Assembly (NCBI GenBank): GCA_001599715.1
Contig: BCHU01000007.1
Span: forward strand, 1,307,586-1,371,585
DNA length: 64,000 nt
Source of the DNA: Phaeotremella fagi
Taxonomy: Eukaryota; Basidiomycota; Tremellomycetes; Tremellales; Phaeotremellaceae
Direction of reading: 5' to 3'
Part shown: positions 33,816 to 45,151 of the stretch, piece after piece
How positions within the stretch are numbered: position 1 is the stretch's first letter
Layout: every line of letters begins with the position of its first letter
Made by a program: the position numbers and the translations under genes
Notes under the pieces: model-generated
What the model saw: the letters and a program-made list of their open reading frames with translations, nothing else
What the model was told of the DNA's origin: nothing
The model's database searches: none

Positions 33816-35647
33816 TCAAGCAAACGCTTGAATTCCAGTAATAGCCTTGCCAAGAATCAAAGCTATGATCGTCAATACAGCCAGATCCTTCGACTTACCA
33901 TGGATATCATGAGTCCCTTCATAAGTGTTAGCAACTTGTAAATTAGCGACATGTCTTCCAATATGATATCTAATTTGTCAATTGATCGAAGTCTCTGTAC
34001 ATCGATATCCCGATTCCACTTACTCATCAGAACAAGCGTTACCACCTAAAATATCCAACAATATTCTCGAATGTTCTAAAGCGTTCCCACAATTATTCCT
34101 TTTCATCATGGAAACCATATCAGGTGACCATTTGCCTTCATCCTTCAATCGACCCAATTGTAAGGACCCAAGTAAACCTAACGTAGTTATCGTCGATGCG
34201 TCCGCGAGTTTCTTTTGGATTAGTTGGAACGATGCGAGGGGTTTATTGAACTGGTGTCTATGTTGTTTCAGTAATTCTTCTTCACTCTTCATGGGTGTAA
34301 CCTACCGCTCTAAAGCGTATTCTCTGGCTCGGTGGATACAATCTTCTAACGCACCCATGACTCCCCAACTAATCCCATATCGCGCATTGTTGAGACATGA
34401 GAAAGGTGACCCTAAACCTGATGACTTTGGTAATAAAGCATCGTGAGACACTTTGACTGTATCCATGAATATCGAACCAGTGATCGAGGCTCTTAATGCC
34501 AATTTATTTTTTATTGCTGGAGCTGTAAGACCTGACGCTCCCTATCATTTGTCAGCTTTCATGTAGATGTTTATACGTACCTTCTCAAGTATGAACCCCT
34601 TGACTTTGCCTTTTTCACCATCAATAACCTCCCTTGCCCAGACTACGAAAACATCTGCGACTGGTGCATTAGATATCCAGGTCTTACTTCCGTTCAAGGT
34701 GTAGCCATCAGCGGTCTTGGTAGCGGTGGTTTCCATGGATGACGGATCAGAACCGTGGTTGGGCTCAGTGAGACCCTATACCAAACATTACTTATTAGTC
34801 GTGTGTTACTCGACAGTATCGATGACTCACAAAACAACCGACCAATTCTCCTTTCGCTAGTTTTGGTAGGTACTTCTCTTTTTGTTCTTCACTTCCAAAC
34901 TACGACAAGTCAGCTGAATTACAATTGGATGTTGATATCCAGCTAACCTCATTTATAGGATGCATAACCACTGGTGTTATTGTCAGCTTGAAAGGCAACT
35001 TCGCGGGATCGAAAGCTCACATGACGATTGAACACTCATCGCAGATCGGTAACCGGAATCGACACTAGAGCAGAGGTCAGCTAGAATACACAGTTGTATG
35101 ATTGACCGCTCAACTGACCGTTCAACCTCTCGAGCAATAAGCCCATATGCAACACTACTAACCCCCGCACAACCGTATCCACTGATTGTAGCACCCAACA
35201 AACCAAGTTCACCCATCTCCCTTAGGATCTTAGGATCGAAATTTTCCTGTTGGAGTCAGCATGGCTCTCAGAGAAATACCACGAGATGACTTACATTCCT
35301 ATATGCCTCGATCACTCTTGGTTGTAAATTCTCTTGACAGTATGATTGAGCTGTTTCCCTGTTTCGGGTCAGTCGATCTTCTTCCACCTGTAGGACTTCA
35401 GCTTACTGGATGGCAATTTCCTCTTCTGTGAGTAATGATTTCATATTCAGGGGGTCCTATTCAGGATGAGTACTATCAAGTAAGTGAGCAAGGATGCACA
35501 AACCTCCCAGTCATATTTTGAGAACTCTAATGGATGTCAACAAGGATCGGGTGAGTAGGACTCACGAGTCGCCATCCCTCTTGAACCAAAACTTCCCCTG
35601 ATTACCACATTCCTTAGTGGTGCTCTCAACGATTGTAGACGTGACAT
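33816..35647 (-). CDS. Glutaryl-CoA dehydrogenase, mitochondrial
   Basis: FAD enzyme that oxidises and decarboxylates glutaryl-CoA to crotonyl-CoA in lysine and tryptophan breakdown. Thirteen exons in coding order: 35647-35566, 35526-35504, 35456-35407, 35358-35295, 35246-35119, 35064-35021, 34970-34948, 34899-34831, 34775-34581, 34541-34306, 34257-34024, 33969-33899, 33862-33816; 421 residues. A basic presequence occupies about residues 1-27. Family blocks: [71 protein letters not shown] and the catalytic glutamate in [20 protein letters not shown]. Two exons are 23 nt and one intron (33863-33898) is 36 nt and in frame. No lesion seen. Confidence 0.95.
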
Positions 35648-36180
35648 CTGCTCTGCTATACTAATTTTATGAGGTAGTGAAAGATGAAAGATGAAAGAAG
35701 ATGGTAAATTTGTCTATTCGTATCCTCTGCCCTCTGGATCGTTCAATCCGAAACCGGTTCTTGATAACCGACAAAATCACTGTGGCATTCAATGTCGTCC
35801 TTTTGGCTGCTTCTTCTGTATCATTGGTCGATATCTCTTGATAAGATCGCAAACCATATGATATAATCAGAAGAAGGGTGGGATCATGCGGTACTCAGTT
35901 TCTTAGCCATGCAGTGTTATGGACCCCGTGTAAGGTAGAACGTTGAGTGGCTGCAGATTCCACACTGATCACCATAATCAAGAAACGATTGTATGAGGTC
36001 ATAAAACATGCGCAACTACTCCAGAACAGGATTCAGATTCATCATTCGTCGTTACGTACTAGTCGTTAAAAACTCGTTATTTCATTATGGTCATTAAATT
36101 ACTTCTACCAAGAACAGAATCATTTACAGGAGAAAGAGTTGAAAGAGGAATTGGTTAACAAAAAGCCTTAAAATCATATT
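35648..36180. promoter_or_regulatory. GCDH promoter and 3' region of gene 36181
   Basis: About 530 nt between two minus-strand genes. It contains a short near-perfect direct repeat (GATGAAAGATGAAAG, about 35681-35699). No gene supported. Confidence 0.45.
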
Positions 36181-36753
36181 TCAAGTCTGTTCACTGGCGA
36201 TATTGTTCGGGGTAATTGTGATCTCTGATGGACTGGAGGTACACGCAAATTTCAGACGATCAGCTTCGGCTTGCCTGTCAGAGAGTCAGGAGACGGACTA
36301 TCGAGAAAGCTTCGTTGTCTGTCTTAGACAATTACTTACCTTTCACGTTCAATTCGTTCTTTCTCTTTCCTTTCTCGCCTTCTCTGTCTTCTCATAGCTA
36401 TTTCGTCACCCTACAACAGAGAAAAATAGTGGTCAGTCAAGCATTATCCCCAAAACAGTCTCAAGAAACTCATGACATACAGATAACATTGGCCTAAAAT
36501 CACCGAGAGGTGTATCTTCAATAGCAATCTGTTCCGGAGGAACTGTTGATAGATCCTTGAAAAACTGGAGATATGATTCCCAACCAGCTTCCTTATCCTC
36601 AATAGCTTTCAGTAATCGTATAGTATCATATTTATATCCAGTTCCACTGCTGCTGATTAACGGACCATATTTCGGCTTGGGTAATAGGAATAACGGTTTA
36701 CCTGATCGTGAGGGGAATGCGGCGTAGAAACCTCTTTCCATTGGATATGACAT
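36181..36753 (-). CDS. Unrecognised protein with charged C-terminal helix
   Basis: Exons in coding order 36753-36481, 36412... read as 36410-36340, and 36274-36181; 145 residues. The N-terminal 85 residues look folded (YPMERGFYAAFPSRSGKP, FLLPKPKYGPLISS, then LLKAIEDKEAGWESYLQFF). A highly charged helix follows (RRQRRRERKEKERIERERQ), then a short Ser/Thr tail. The chosen ATG (MSYPMERG) is the first in frame; the frame stays open upstream for 22 codons to a stop, so a short 5' exon is possible. I cannot name the family; the size and charged helix would fit a small mitochondrial or ribosome-linked protein, but that is speculation. Confidence 0.55.
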
Positions 36754-37813
36754 TGTTGGCTTTGAATTTTCGGTGGCGAGGATTTTGGTTGTCAAGACAC
36801 GTGCATATTCGAGTAAGTCTTATGTGACCTTAAAAGCAAAGCATGCTGCTTTATTTTATGGATATCATGTGATGATTCTTGTCACACTTTAGGTGAAAGT
36901 TTAACTGTCTATTTTGACGAGCACCTAGTTGATGGCACATGTAGCTTTACAAGCACAGTATAATTCATTCAGTCAAACCTTCCATCCTAGATATCACATT
37001 ATGGCTGGAATTATTCGTGCAATAACGCAGAACCTTATCTACTGATCGAATCATCAACGAACTATGTGGATGCCACTAATGAAAGGTTGTTTGGCACAGA
37101 GGACGAATACTGCACCCATAGTAACGATATGAATTGATTGTTGGAATGGCACTCCGACTGGATATCAAATAAGGATTCGAGGAGATGAATCATGCGGACC
37201 TGCATTCGCACCTAATGCACCACCTAACATGGCGCGCTAAACACGCAATCCCCATCGGACATCGTTGACTTTCGGGAAACACCACTGCAATGTAGAACTC
37301 GGATATAAGTTACTGTATGTCACGAGACGACACATTTTCCAACTCCACTAGCATGTTAATTACTAATATTGCCTGTCTAGACTTTTCGGTCATAACTTCG
37401 TCAAATGATAATATACGGTCAATTCAAATCGGTATCTCGCATTGAAACGCTCAATCAACCAATCAACGATGGCAAAGCCCACGACCTGAACTGGGAATCG
37501 ATTCCAGTAAAAGTCTTGGCAGGGCGTAAAATACAAGTTTTCGGACGGATCCCACGGAGATCGACTTTTGGTATATAGTACCCACCGAATGAGATAAGGA
37601 ATGATTCTCATACGATCAACCCTATAGAAGTAGGAGGATACAGCTGATAAGAGGTCTTCCCTCGCTGTCCAACGGCTTCAGTCGGAATAAAGGAGAAACC
37701 GAAATTTTATCTGACAGCAGCAATCTATCGGATCTAAGTTTTGATGTTTTACTTATAACTGTCTGTTGGGGTCTGTCTTCCCTCCGTTCAAACGATAGTC
37801 GAACTCTTTCAAG
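36754..37813. other. 1.06-kb gap between divergent genes
   Basis: The longest gene-free stretch in the window. It must hold the promoters of the gene at 36753 and of the MFS transporter. A 73-codon minus-strand frame at 37390-37611 is rich in Trp/Tyr/Phe and begins with a normal ATG, but has no recognised domain. I see no tRNA or repeat. Confidence 0.45.
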
Positions 37814-39578
37814 ATGTCAGAAAAGCACGCAGATATCGAAAAAACAACGGGTGATGATACCCACGGCCACGTCGTCGACGAAGTTCAAGATTACGATAAA
37901 GTCATTCTTGATACCGTCAACGCTTCAGAGGGTGAATATACCGAGGAACAGTATAAGAAGCTATTGAGAAAGATTGATTGGATGTTACTTCCACTAATGT
38001 GGATTGCGTACGGATTGCAGCAAGCTGATAAAACTGGGACTTCGACACAAGCTACTTTTGGTTTGAGAACTGATACGGGATTGATTGGGCAACAGGTGTG
38101 TTCCTTAAAAGCTCTGCAATTATCTTACTGACAACAATCTCAGTACGCCTTCTTATCAACTGGTTTCTACCTCGCCTATCTCGTGGGTGAATTCCCAGCC
38201 AACGTCGCTCTTCAAAAATTCCCAGTCGGTCGTACACTAGGTGTCTTCATGTTCTTCTGGGGAATCATTGTCTTGTGTCTAGCATTCTGCAAAAACTTCT
38301 CTCAACTAATGGCATTAAGAGTTATTCAAGGTTTACTCGAATGTATCATTTCACCAGCGTTCCTAGTTATCACTGGTGCATGGTATCGATCGAACGAACA
38401 CGCAATGAGATCTATCATCTGGGGAACCGCCAATGCAGGATTCGGTATCATCGCAGGATTAGTGAACTACGGTATTGGCACTGCTGCTCAAAACGCTGGT
38501 AACGTCAACACAGCTTGGAGACCGATCTCATATTTCCTTGGTGGATTCACTATCCTGGTATCAATCCCGGTCTTCTTCATCCTCGGTACCCCTCGTGAAG
38601 TCAGATGGTTATCGGAGGAAGAGAAACGTATGGCGATTGCTAGAGTCGTTGCCAACCAAACTGGAAGTGATCGTTTGGCAAGAACTAAGTTTGATTGGAA
38701 TCAGGCTCGTCAAGCTTTGATTGATCCTCAAACTTGGTTCATCTTCTTTGCCGTCTTTGTTGGTTCCATTCCAAACGGTGGTACGACGACTTTCCTGGTG
38801 AGTCTTCTTTTGTTCAGGTCAACAGTTTCAGGCGAACTAATCTTTGGTATCTAGAACATTGTGTACACATCATTCGGTTTCACAAACTTGGAATCATTAG
38901 TCGAGGGTACTGTACCCCACAACGTGTTCTCTGTCATTTGGTTCTTGATTGTCGGATACGTCACCTTAAAGAAGAAGGGAATGAGATGTAAGTTGATGAT
39001 ACATCATTCTGTGAATTATATACTGACATTCAAACCCCACAGTCTACTTCATGATCGTCTCTATCGCCGCTGGTTTCGCTGGTCTTCTTCCTCTAGGCTT
39101 ACTTCCAACCAACTCAGGTACTGAATGGGCTAAATGGACTTGTTTCTTGGTACGTCTAAAGCAACTCTGTTGTCAACTCTCTCTAACAATAAAACAGATT
39201 TCAACAATGGCCAACGTAACAGGATTAATGATCTGGACCTTCGTCCCCAGTAACGTAGCCGGTAAAACCAAGAAAACAGTAACCTCCGGAATGCTCTTCG
39301 CAGCCTACTGTGTCGGAAACGCAGTCGGTGCTCAAGTTTTCCAATCCACAGACGCACCACTCTACAGAACTGGCTTGACAGTCTGTGCAGCCATGTTCGG
39401 TTTGGAAGTCGTTATTTTGATTTCTTGGAGACTTTATTATGTTTTCGTTAATAGACGTAGGGATATGAAGGTTGCTGAGATGGGTTTGACTAAGGAACAG
39501 GCTGAACATCAAGGTAAACTTAATGCTGAGGCTGGTATGACGGATTACGAAAATGTTTTCTTCCGTTATACCATGTAA
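37814..39578 (+). CDS. MFS transporter, allantoate permease (Dal5)-like
   Basis: Plasma-membrane major-facilitator transporter of the anion:cation symporter type; family members carry allantoate, ureidosuccinate, nicotinate, pantothenate or dipeptides. Exons 37814-38095, 38144-38797, 38855-38987, 39043-39149, 39198-39578; 518 residues with about 12 spans. The N-terminus is polar. Family features: KIDWMLLPLMWIAYGLQQAD, GEFPANVALQKFPVGRTLG, RVIQGLLECIISPAFLVITG, WYRSNEHAMRSIIWG, then GTPREVRWLSEEEKRMAIAR, and VPSNVAGKTKKTVTSGM in the second half. The closing RRDMKVAEMGLTKEQAE and NVFFRYTM are typical of fungal Dal5-type proteins. Substrate cannot be told from sequence. Confidence 0.9.
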
Positions 39579-39747
39579 ACCGGGTTCATGATTGGGTTCT
39601 TATAGGTTACAGTAGTCAGATGCTTTTCGAGTAATTAGATTTGTAGAGGGAGTGCCGGGTTATACTTTACATTTATGCAGTAGCTTTTAATGAAATACGA
39701 CCGGAAACATCTTTGAGACGGTCACCTACATGACATTCTGTAAACGT

Positions 39748-40942
39748 CTATAACTTCTTGGAAGCCAAAAACGCTCTCCAATACAAATCGATCCCATCGA
39801 CCAAACTCATTTTCTTCGGTTGCCATCCCGTCAACGCATACCCAAGTGAAGGTTTCAAATTAGCGGTGGAAGCCCAAGCTTTCTCGAATGCTACAGTAAA
39901 CGACCATATCAGTTCACACAACACTGTAAGTCCGGGAAGAAAACATACCATTGGAAGAATCGGTGATGGTGTATCCCTTACAGCCAGAAATTTTAACTAC
40001 AGCTTCGATAACATCAGTCAATCTCTCACTTTGAGGATTTGAAGCTACGAAAGCTTGTCCGGAACATATCGGTGCCTATACAGTATCATTCAGCTTGATC
40101 CATAATGATCGTCTCATGAACATACTCGTTCCCCGACTCTAAGGAATAAATCTGCCAAATCATCTTGATGAATAGTAAGTGATCGACTATCATTCCATAC
40201 CGGTACCGAGAAAGTTTTTTCGGTACTCTCCAAAGCTTTTAGAGCAGCTTCGAAAATGAAGTGTGAGATCAAAGAACCAGATCGACCGTAGAGTAACGCT
40301 GGTCGAATGACGATCCCATGTACTTTTGTATCTAAAATCTCTTTCAGTTTCGCTCACAATTAACTAAGTATGAGGTTGACTTACTGGAAAGGATCTTCTC
40401 TTCCACTTTACCTCGCCATGCTGTTAGTCCTGCTTTTGGTGAATGCCATTGTCGTTCGTCGGTCCATGTTTCCAAACCGCCGTTCCCAGTTTCATGGACC
40501 CAAACACCGCCACAATAGATGTAACCAATCTTACTAACTTGATGTCGATCTCCCACAGCAGTCAAAACATCATCGAAGATTTTTAGTGGAATCTCAGGTG
40601 AGTAAGCGGGGTAAGTATCAATGACTAGAACAACGATCAGCTATAATTTCGATAGGTGGAAGTCGACTCACCTAAATCTACTGATTTAACTATAGAGGTC
40701 CAAATTTCTTTATCTGTTTCAGCGGCTACGTCACAAACGACAGGGATGATTTCGTTGGGTGCGAGAAGAGTATCCCCTGATTTCTGGGATCGAGTTTGAC
40801 CGTAGACTATATGTCCTGCTCTGACGTAAGCTTGGGCGGTTGGGAATCCGATAAAGCCTACGTAAGGAGACGTTAGTTTGTGGGTTGCCACATGTGGCAA
40901 GAGAGTGATTTTACCTGTAGCTCCAATGATGAATACTTTCAT
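39748..40942 (-). CDS. NAD(P)-binding Rossmann-fold, epimerase-like protein
   Basis: Exons in coding order 40942-40915, 40857-40672, 40624-40385, 40331-40126, 40075-39949, 39890-39748; 309 residues. It is an extended short-chain dehydrogenase / NAD-dependent epimerase relative. The nucleotide-binding motif MKVFIIGATGFIG is interrupted by intron 1 within GATG. Other parts: VVCDVAAETDKEIW, IDTYPAYSPEIP, a YIYCGGVWVHE strand and VIRPALLYGRSGSLISHFI near the substrate site. The usual catalytic Tyr-x3-Lys is not obvious, so it may be an atypical member (NmrA- or isoflavone-reductase-like) that binds but does not reduce. It converges with the MFS gene with 169 nt between the stops; a functional link is not shown. 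Confidence 0.82.
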
Positions 40943-41437
40943 TCTGTTTGTTCTTCTTTTGAATCTGAGTATTATTTGTTGTTAACTATCAATAAGGTAT
41001 GAGGTATTAGATGAGGGAGGTCGTGTTTGACCAAAGACTTTAGAACACGACGATTTTTATAGCTTTGAAAGATTGGACCACCTCCACCCAATCCACTCCA
41101 CCTCGGCCCCGAACTCTAATTTTCACCTCCACCTGGTCAAGCTCTGAAAGTCTTATCTGATACGTGCAACATTCACATGTTGTCAGTCGAATACGTATGA
41201 GCTACCTGAGAATACTGCAAGCCCCCATTAACAGATGACAAAGATGACAAGGATGACAAACGCTTTAAGAAGTGGTTACGTCAAATTTTCATCCCTGATT
41301 TTCTCTAAAAAAATTCTATCTAAACTATAAATACAATTCAGGAACTTGATACAATACACCAGAAGTTGGATAAGTTACAAGCAGAACAAAACTGAATCCA
41401 GCTACTAAGACAAACACCTGTTGAACCAGTAACACAC
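40943..41437. other. Intergenic spacer
   Basis: About 495 nt between two minus-strand genes. A short GATGACAA triplicate (about 41235-41262) is the only repeat noted. Otherwise nothing recognised. Confidence 0.45.
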
Positions 41438-42229
41438 CTAAACCCTTCTCAAATTATCCGCTCTATTTCTAAGGACTCCAGCACGATCCAGACGTCTTTC
41501 AGCTCTTCTTTCAGCCTTACCAGCTCGACGTTCAGCTTTTCTGGCATGTTTGCGATCACGTCTACTTGGCGTGAACTGTTGCTGTAGAAGGTATTGTTGA
41601 GGGTTTGCTTGCATAGGGTAGTATTGTTGTGTGGTTGGTTGTATGGGGTATGACTGGGAGATGTCAATTCGGCCATTCAGGTTCGGGAAATGATAATGTA
41701 GACTTACTGAGGAAGAAGCTTGTACCTCTCGAGACGTTGAGTTTGGTTGTCTCTCATACTCGTCCTCTGAGTCTGACTCGTATTCTTCATGTTCTGAGGG
41801 TGAACGATTCTCTTTCATAACAGGTGCGGGTTGAGAGATTTCTTCATAGGCTGGTGGAAGATCTGACGTTGAGAGATTGGATAACCCCTATAAAGCCGTA
41901 AGCAGGTGTTGGTGCAATAACTGAAAAGTTGAACTCACTCTTTCCAACTCATTCTCGTACTCTTTCTCACCACTTCTCTCCTCGACTTGATCCTGAACTT
42001 CTCGCTCCTGAACTTGTCCGTCCTGTCCAACTGGTCCTTGCTCCTTCTGTAACTTCTTAGCAGTCGATTTGAGTTTGTATTGAATAACAGCGTTATAAAC
42101 TGGACCTTGGTTGAGTTCTCGACCTCGTTTACTGTAGACTGGGATTGGACCTGTGGGGGAATTGAAATCGTTATGAGCTGCTATACCTGATTTGATAGCT
42201 CTGACTGCGGATCCTATAACGAAAGCCAT
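41438..42229 (-). CDS. Small N-terminally anchored protein, tandem copy 1
   Basis: Exons in coding order 42229-41939, 41887-41708, 41653-41438; 228 residues. The N-terminal part FVIGSAVRAIKSGIAAHNDF and the block NQGPVYNAVIQYKLKSTAKK are shared with the next gene upstream (42702-43172: AGSAIKSGVDAHKDF, NRGPVYNAVMKSKIKSAARK). After this comes a Glu/Gln-rich low-complexity region, a PPAY motif (possible WW-domain ligand) and a very basic tail (RKHARKAERRAGKAERRAER). The 54-nt sequence 41707-41654 is open but has GTAAGT and CAG borders, so I treat it as an intron. Function unknown. Confidence 0.62.
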
Positions 42230-42701
42230 TGTGATGTTGTAGATCTTTGATTGATTGTTTGAGTGGTATAAGAAGTGTGTTTGGTTGTGGGAGGATGGTG
42301 CTGAGTACTCCCGTAGAAACTACTCTTTATATATGGCTGCATGCATACAATCTCGGTTTCCTTAATTTGAACCACGGTCTTGCTACTCCGCATCACAATG
42401 AAATGAGTCTAAGAGAACACTAAAGTTGACGTAATGACAAAGGCACGACAGAGCAAGCGAGAAGGGAAGCGATTGATTGGCGAACCAGCGGAGCGGCGTT
42501 GTTCGAGTTTGGCTACTGCTGTGCTAATCAACGGCATACGTGCATAGTAGATACATAATACAGGTATAGGTATAGGTATAGAACACTCCGAGTCATACAG
42601 TACACACTATTAAATTAAAGGCATAAAAGACATTCAAATACATTGCATCCTAGGTTGACGTCAGCCCATGTCCGGTTACTTGGAACGATCGACTCACTAT
42701 C
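42230..42701. other. Spacer between the tandem copies
   Basis: About 470 nt; promoter of copy 1. It contains three GGTATA units (about 42561-42580) and nothing else recognised. Confidence 0.45.
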
Positions 42702-43172
42702 CTAAGATCTGACAACTGCTTGAGAATATGGAGGGGATTCATATGATAGTTCGTGATAAGCTTCAGGAACTCTCTCGTAGTTTGGTGGTTGATTCGAAGG
42801 AACGAAGGAAGACTATAGCAAATCAGCTACTGTCTTATCCACCAAGAAACTAAAACTTACCTTGGCATCACGATCAACCTCGTTCGTAGCTGGATGGATC
42901 ACCTGGATAACTTCACTACTTTCACTATCAGCCTCAGAAGCTGAAGCTACACCCCCCCGTTTCTTCTCAGCCTTCTTAGCTTTCCTAGCAGCAGATTTGA
43001 TCTTAGATTTCATGACCGCGTTATACACTGGTCCTCGATTTTCGGCGTTGGAAACGGCACTGTAGGGTGGTAAACCTTTTGGTGAAGCTTTGAAATCTTT
43101 ATGAGCGTCTACTCCTGATTTGATTGCTGAACCAGCGAGGACGACGGCGACGATGATGAGTGGGAATACCAT
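42702..43172 (-). CDS. Small N-terminally anchored protein, tandem copy 2
   Basis: Exons in coding order 43172-42861 and 42812-42702; 140 residues. It starts with a hydrophobic segment (VFPLIIVAVVLAGSAI), a likely signal anchor, then the block shared with copy 1 (AIKSGVDAHKDF, RGPVYNAVMKSKIKSAARK), a Lys/Ala-rich helix and a short acidic Ser region. The second exon gives a Pro/Tyr-rich tail (NQPPNYERVPEAYHELSYES) with a PPNY motif where copy 1 has PPAY. The shared order of blocks and the similar PPxY site support true paralogy. No catalytic domain. Function unknown. Confidence 0.65.
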
Positions 43173-43795
43173 TTTGGATAATGAGTTAAGTTATTGGTTT
43201 GGTTGTTTGGTTTGAGTTTGGGTTTGAGTTCAAGAGGTGTGATGAAGAGGATATTGTCCTAGCGGAGACGGAGCTGCTACTTATACCTTTCACTATCTTT
43301 CGGCGTTGAGTCAACAGCAGAACACGCAGACGGGCATGTACATACGACCAAAGTACGTGCCAAGACGGCGATACCACCAGACATGCATAGAACGATTCAA
43401 ACGACCCCTAAGTTAGTCACAAAAGTCGTCTCACGGTGAATGATATCATCATCTCTCAAGCCGGCGCCAAGCCGAAATTTTCATTCACCACCTATTCGGC
43501 CTTTCGTCAAGGATATCATTTACAGAATTTAGAGGACCCCGTTTCTTCACCTCAACCCCGCACTGAAGAGCTATTGGACCATGCTTCACATGAGTGTCCC
43601 ATCTTTTCGGCCGTTGAAATAGTATGACTACTGGTTGTAGATAAGAGTTTATTATGATGTCGGCGAGACGATAGATTTCCAGATCTCAGGCTAGGACACA
43701 GCCTCACGTCACATCTTATCTTGCTCTTGCAGCACTTTCAATATCTCGTCCTATCTACTAAATTGAGTTTGACTTCTGAGGAGGAGAGATTGCAT
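43173..43795. promoter_or_regulatory. Divergent region upstream of the PQ-loop gene
   Basis: About 620 nt between divergent start codons. A plus-strand frame at 43436-43627 has no ATG at its start and no domain; it may be leader sequence. Nothing else recognised. Confidence 0.45.
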
Positions 43796-44873
43796 ATGGA
43801 ATCTCTGATTGAAGCCTTCGCTATACTTGGGGCAGTAAGTACTAAGCTTTTCCTTCATTTCTCACCGCAATGTAAGCTAACCGCCCACAAGGTCTTCTGG
43901 TCTATTCAGGCAAGTCACCCATCACCAAATCCAACCAAATCTCACGACCTCTCATCCAGCTAATTCCCCAAATATGGCTAAACTACTCCAGACATTCCAC
44001 CGAGGGTCTCTCTTCATCCATGATGGTCCTCTGGTCAATCGCGGGTTTACCGCTTGGGATCCATAACGTTCTGAGTGGACAGCATATCGCGTTACAGATT
44101 CAAGCTCAAATTTTGACTGGATTGAGTTTGGTCACTTGGTCGCAGACTATGTTTTATGGTCATGTGCGTTTGTTACTGATAATTTATATATGTCGATGCT
44201 TATCTTGATTGTTAGCGTTGGAGTCTTGAAAAGTGTGTTCTTTGGTTAGGGATTTTGATTTCTCTCTTTGGAGGTACAGAGGCCACTATCATATGTTGTT
44301 TCAAGGTGAGCTCAGTGTTCTTTGTTGACGAACAACCCGATTAATCACAAGTTTAGTATCTGTCAGTTCCAGATATTCACCGTAACAATTTCATCTTCGC
44401 CATGGCAATCCTCTCAGCTATCCTACTGGGTCTAGGAGTTCTGAGACATTATTGGGATATCTACATTCACAGATCTGTACGAGGGATCAGTTGGGGTTTC
44501 GTCGTTCTCGACGCGATGGGTGATCTGACATCGTTATTAGCAATTGGTACGTAACAACTTACTTATCCGCCTTTACTTACGTCATATAGTCTTGGTTCAT
44601 CCCATTGATCCTGCTGCTGTGGGTATCTACGCTACAGAATTAACTCTATGGATCGGGATCATGATAGCTGGGATCTGCTATAACGCTCTCCCATTACTTG
44701 GTGCACGGGGTAATGTCAACTCCAACAATACCTCTGTATCAGAAGAAGTAGACAATGGAGAAAACGACGAGGTGGATAGTAGAAGTATAAGGTCCGCTTT
44801 TGGTAGTGTACGACGGTCTTTACCTCGAAGAATCGCTGTGCGTCTCAGAAACCGAGGAAATGGGGATTCATGA
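43796..44873 (+). CDS. PQ-loop repeat seven-TM protein
   Basis: Exons 43796-43834, 43892-43909, 43960-44163, 44216-44305, 44357-44546, 44590-44873; 274 residues, about seven spans. First PQ-loop: VFWSIQLIPQIWLNYSRHST with EGLSSSMMVLWSIAG. Second, degenerate: LRHYWDIYIHRSVRGISWGF with VVLDAMGDLTSLLA. PQ-loop proteins include lysosomal/vacuolar cystine and cationic amino acid exporters and related transporters; this one resembles the fungal group with a polar Ser/Arg C-terminal tail. Exon 2 is 18 nt. Intron 2 (43910-43959) starts with GC (CAG|GCAAGT), a GC-AG intron, and splits the PQ motif. The protein's substrate is unknown. Confidence 0.85.
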
Positions 44874-45151
44874 CAGGATTGGGATATCGTTTATCGGGAT
44901 ACAGGAGGGACTTGTAATACCAGCAGAGAAAAACTCATTGCATAGAGGATACTTCGTATTATTCAATCACTGTAGACTAGTCGACTGGAAGAAAGACTGA
45001 GTCACTTCGGCCTTCTGTCGTGCTCCACAGTAAAATCACTTGAATGGAGAGCATTCGAAGTCTCTGGAAATCCTGCAAGCGTACCGATAAATCTGTGTAG
45101 GTAACGTACCTCTACGTTAAGTCGTTCAAGTACTCTGTAGTTTCAACAAGC

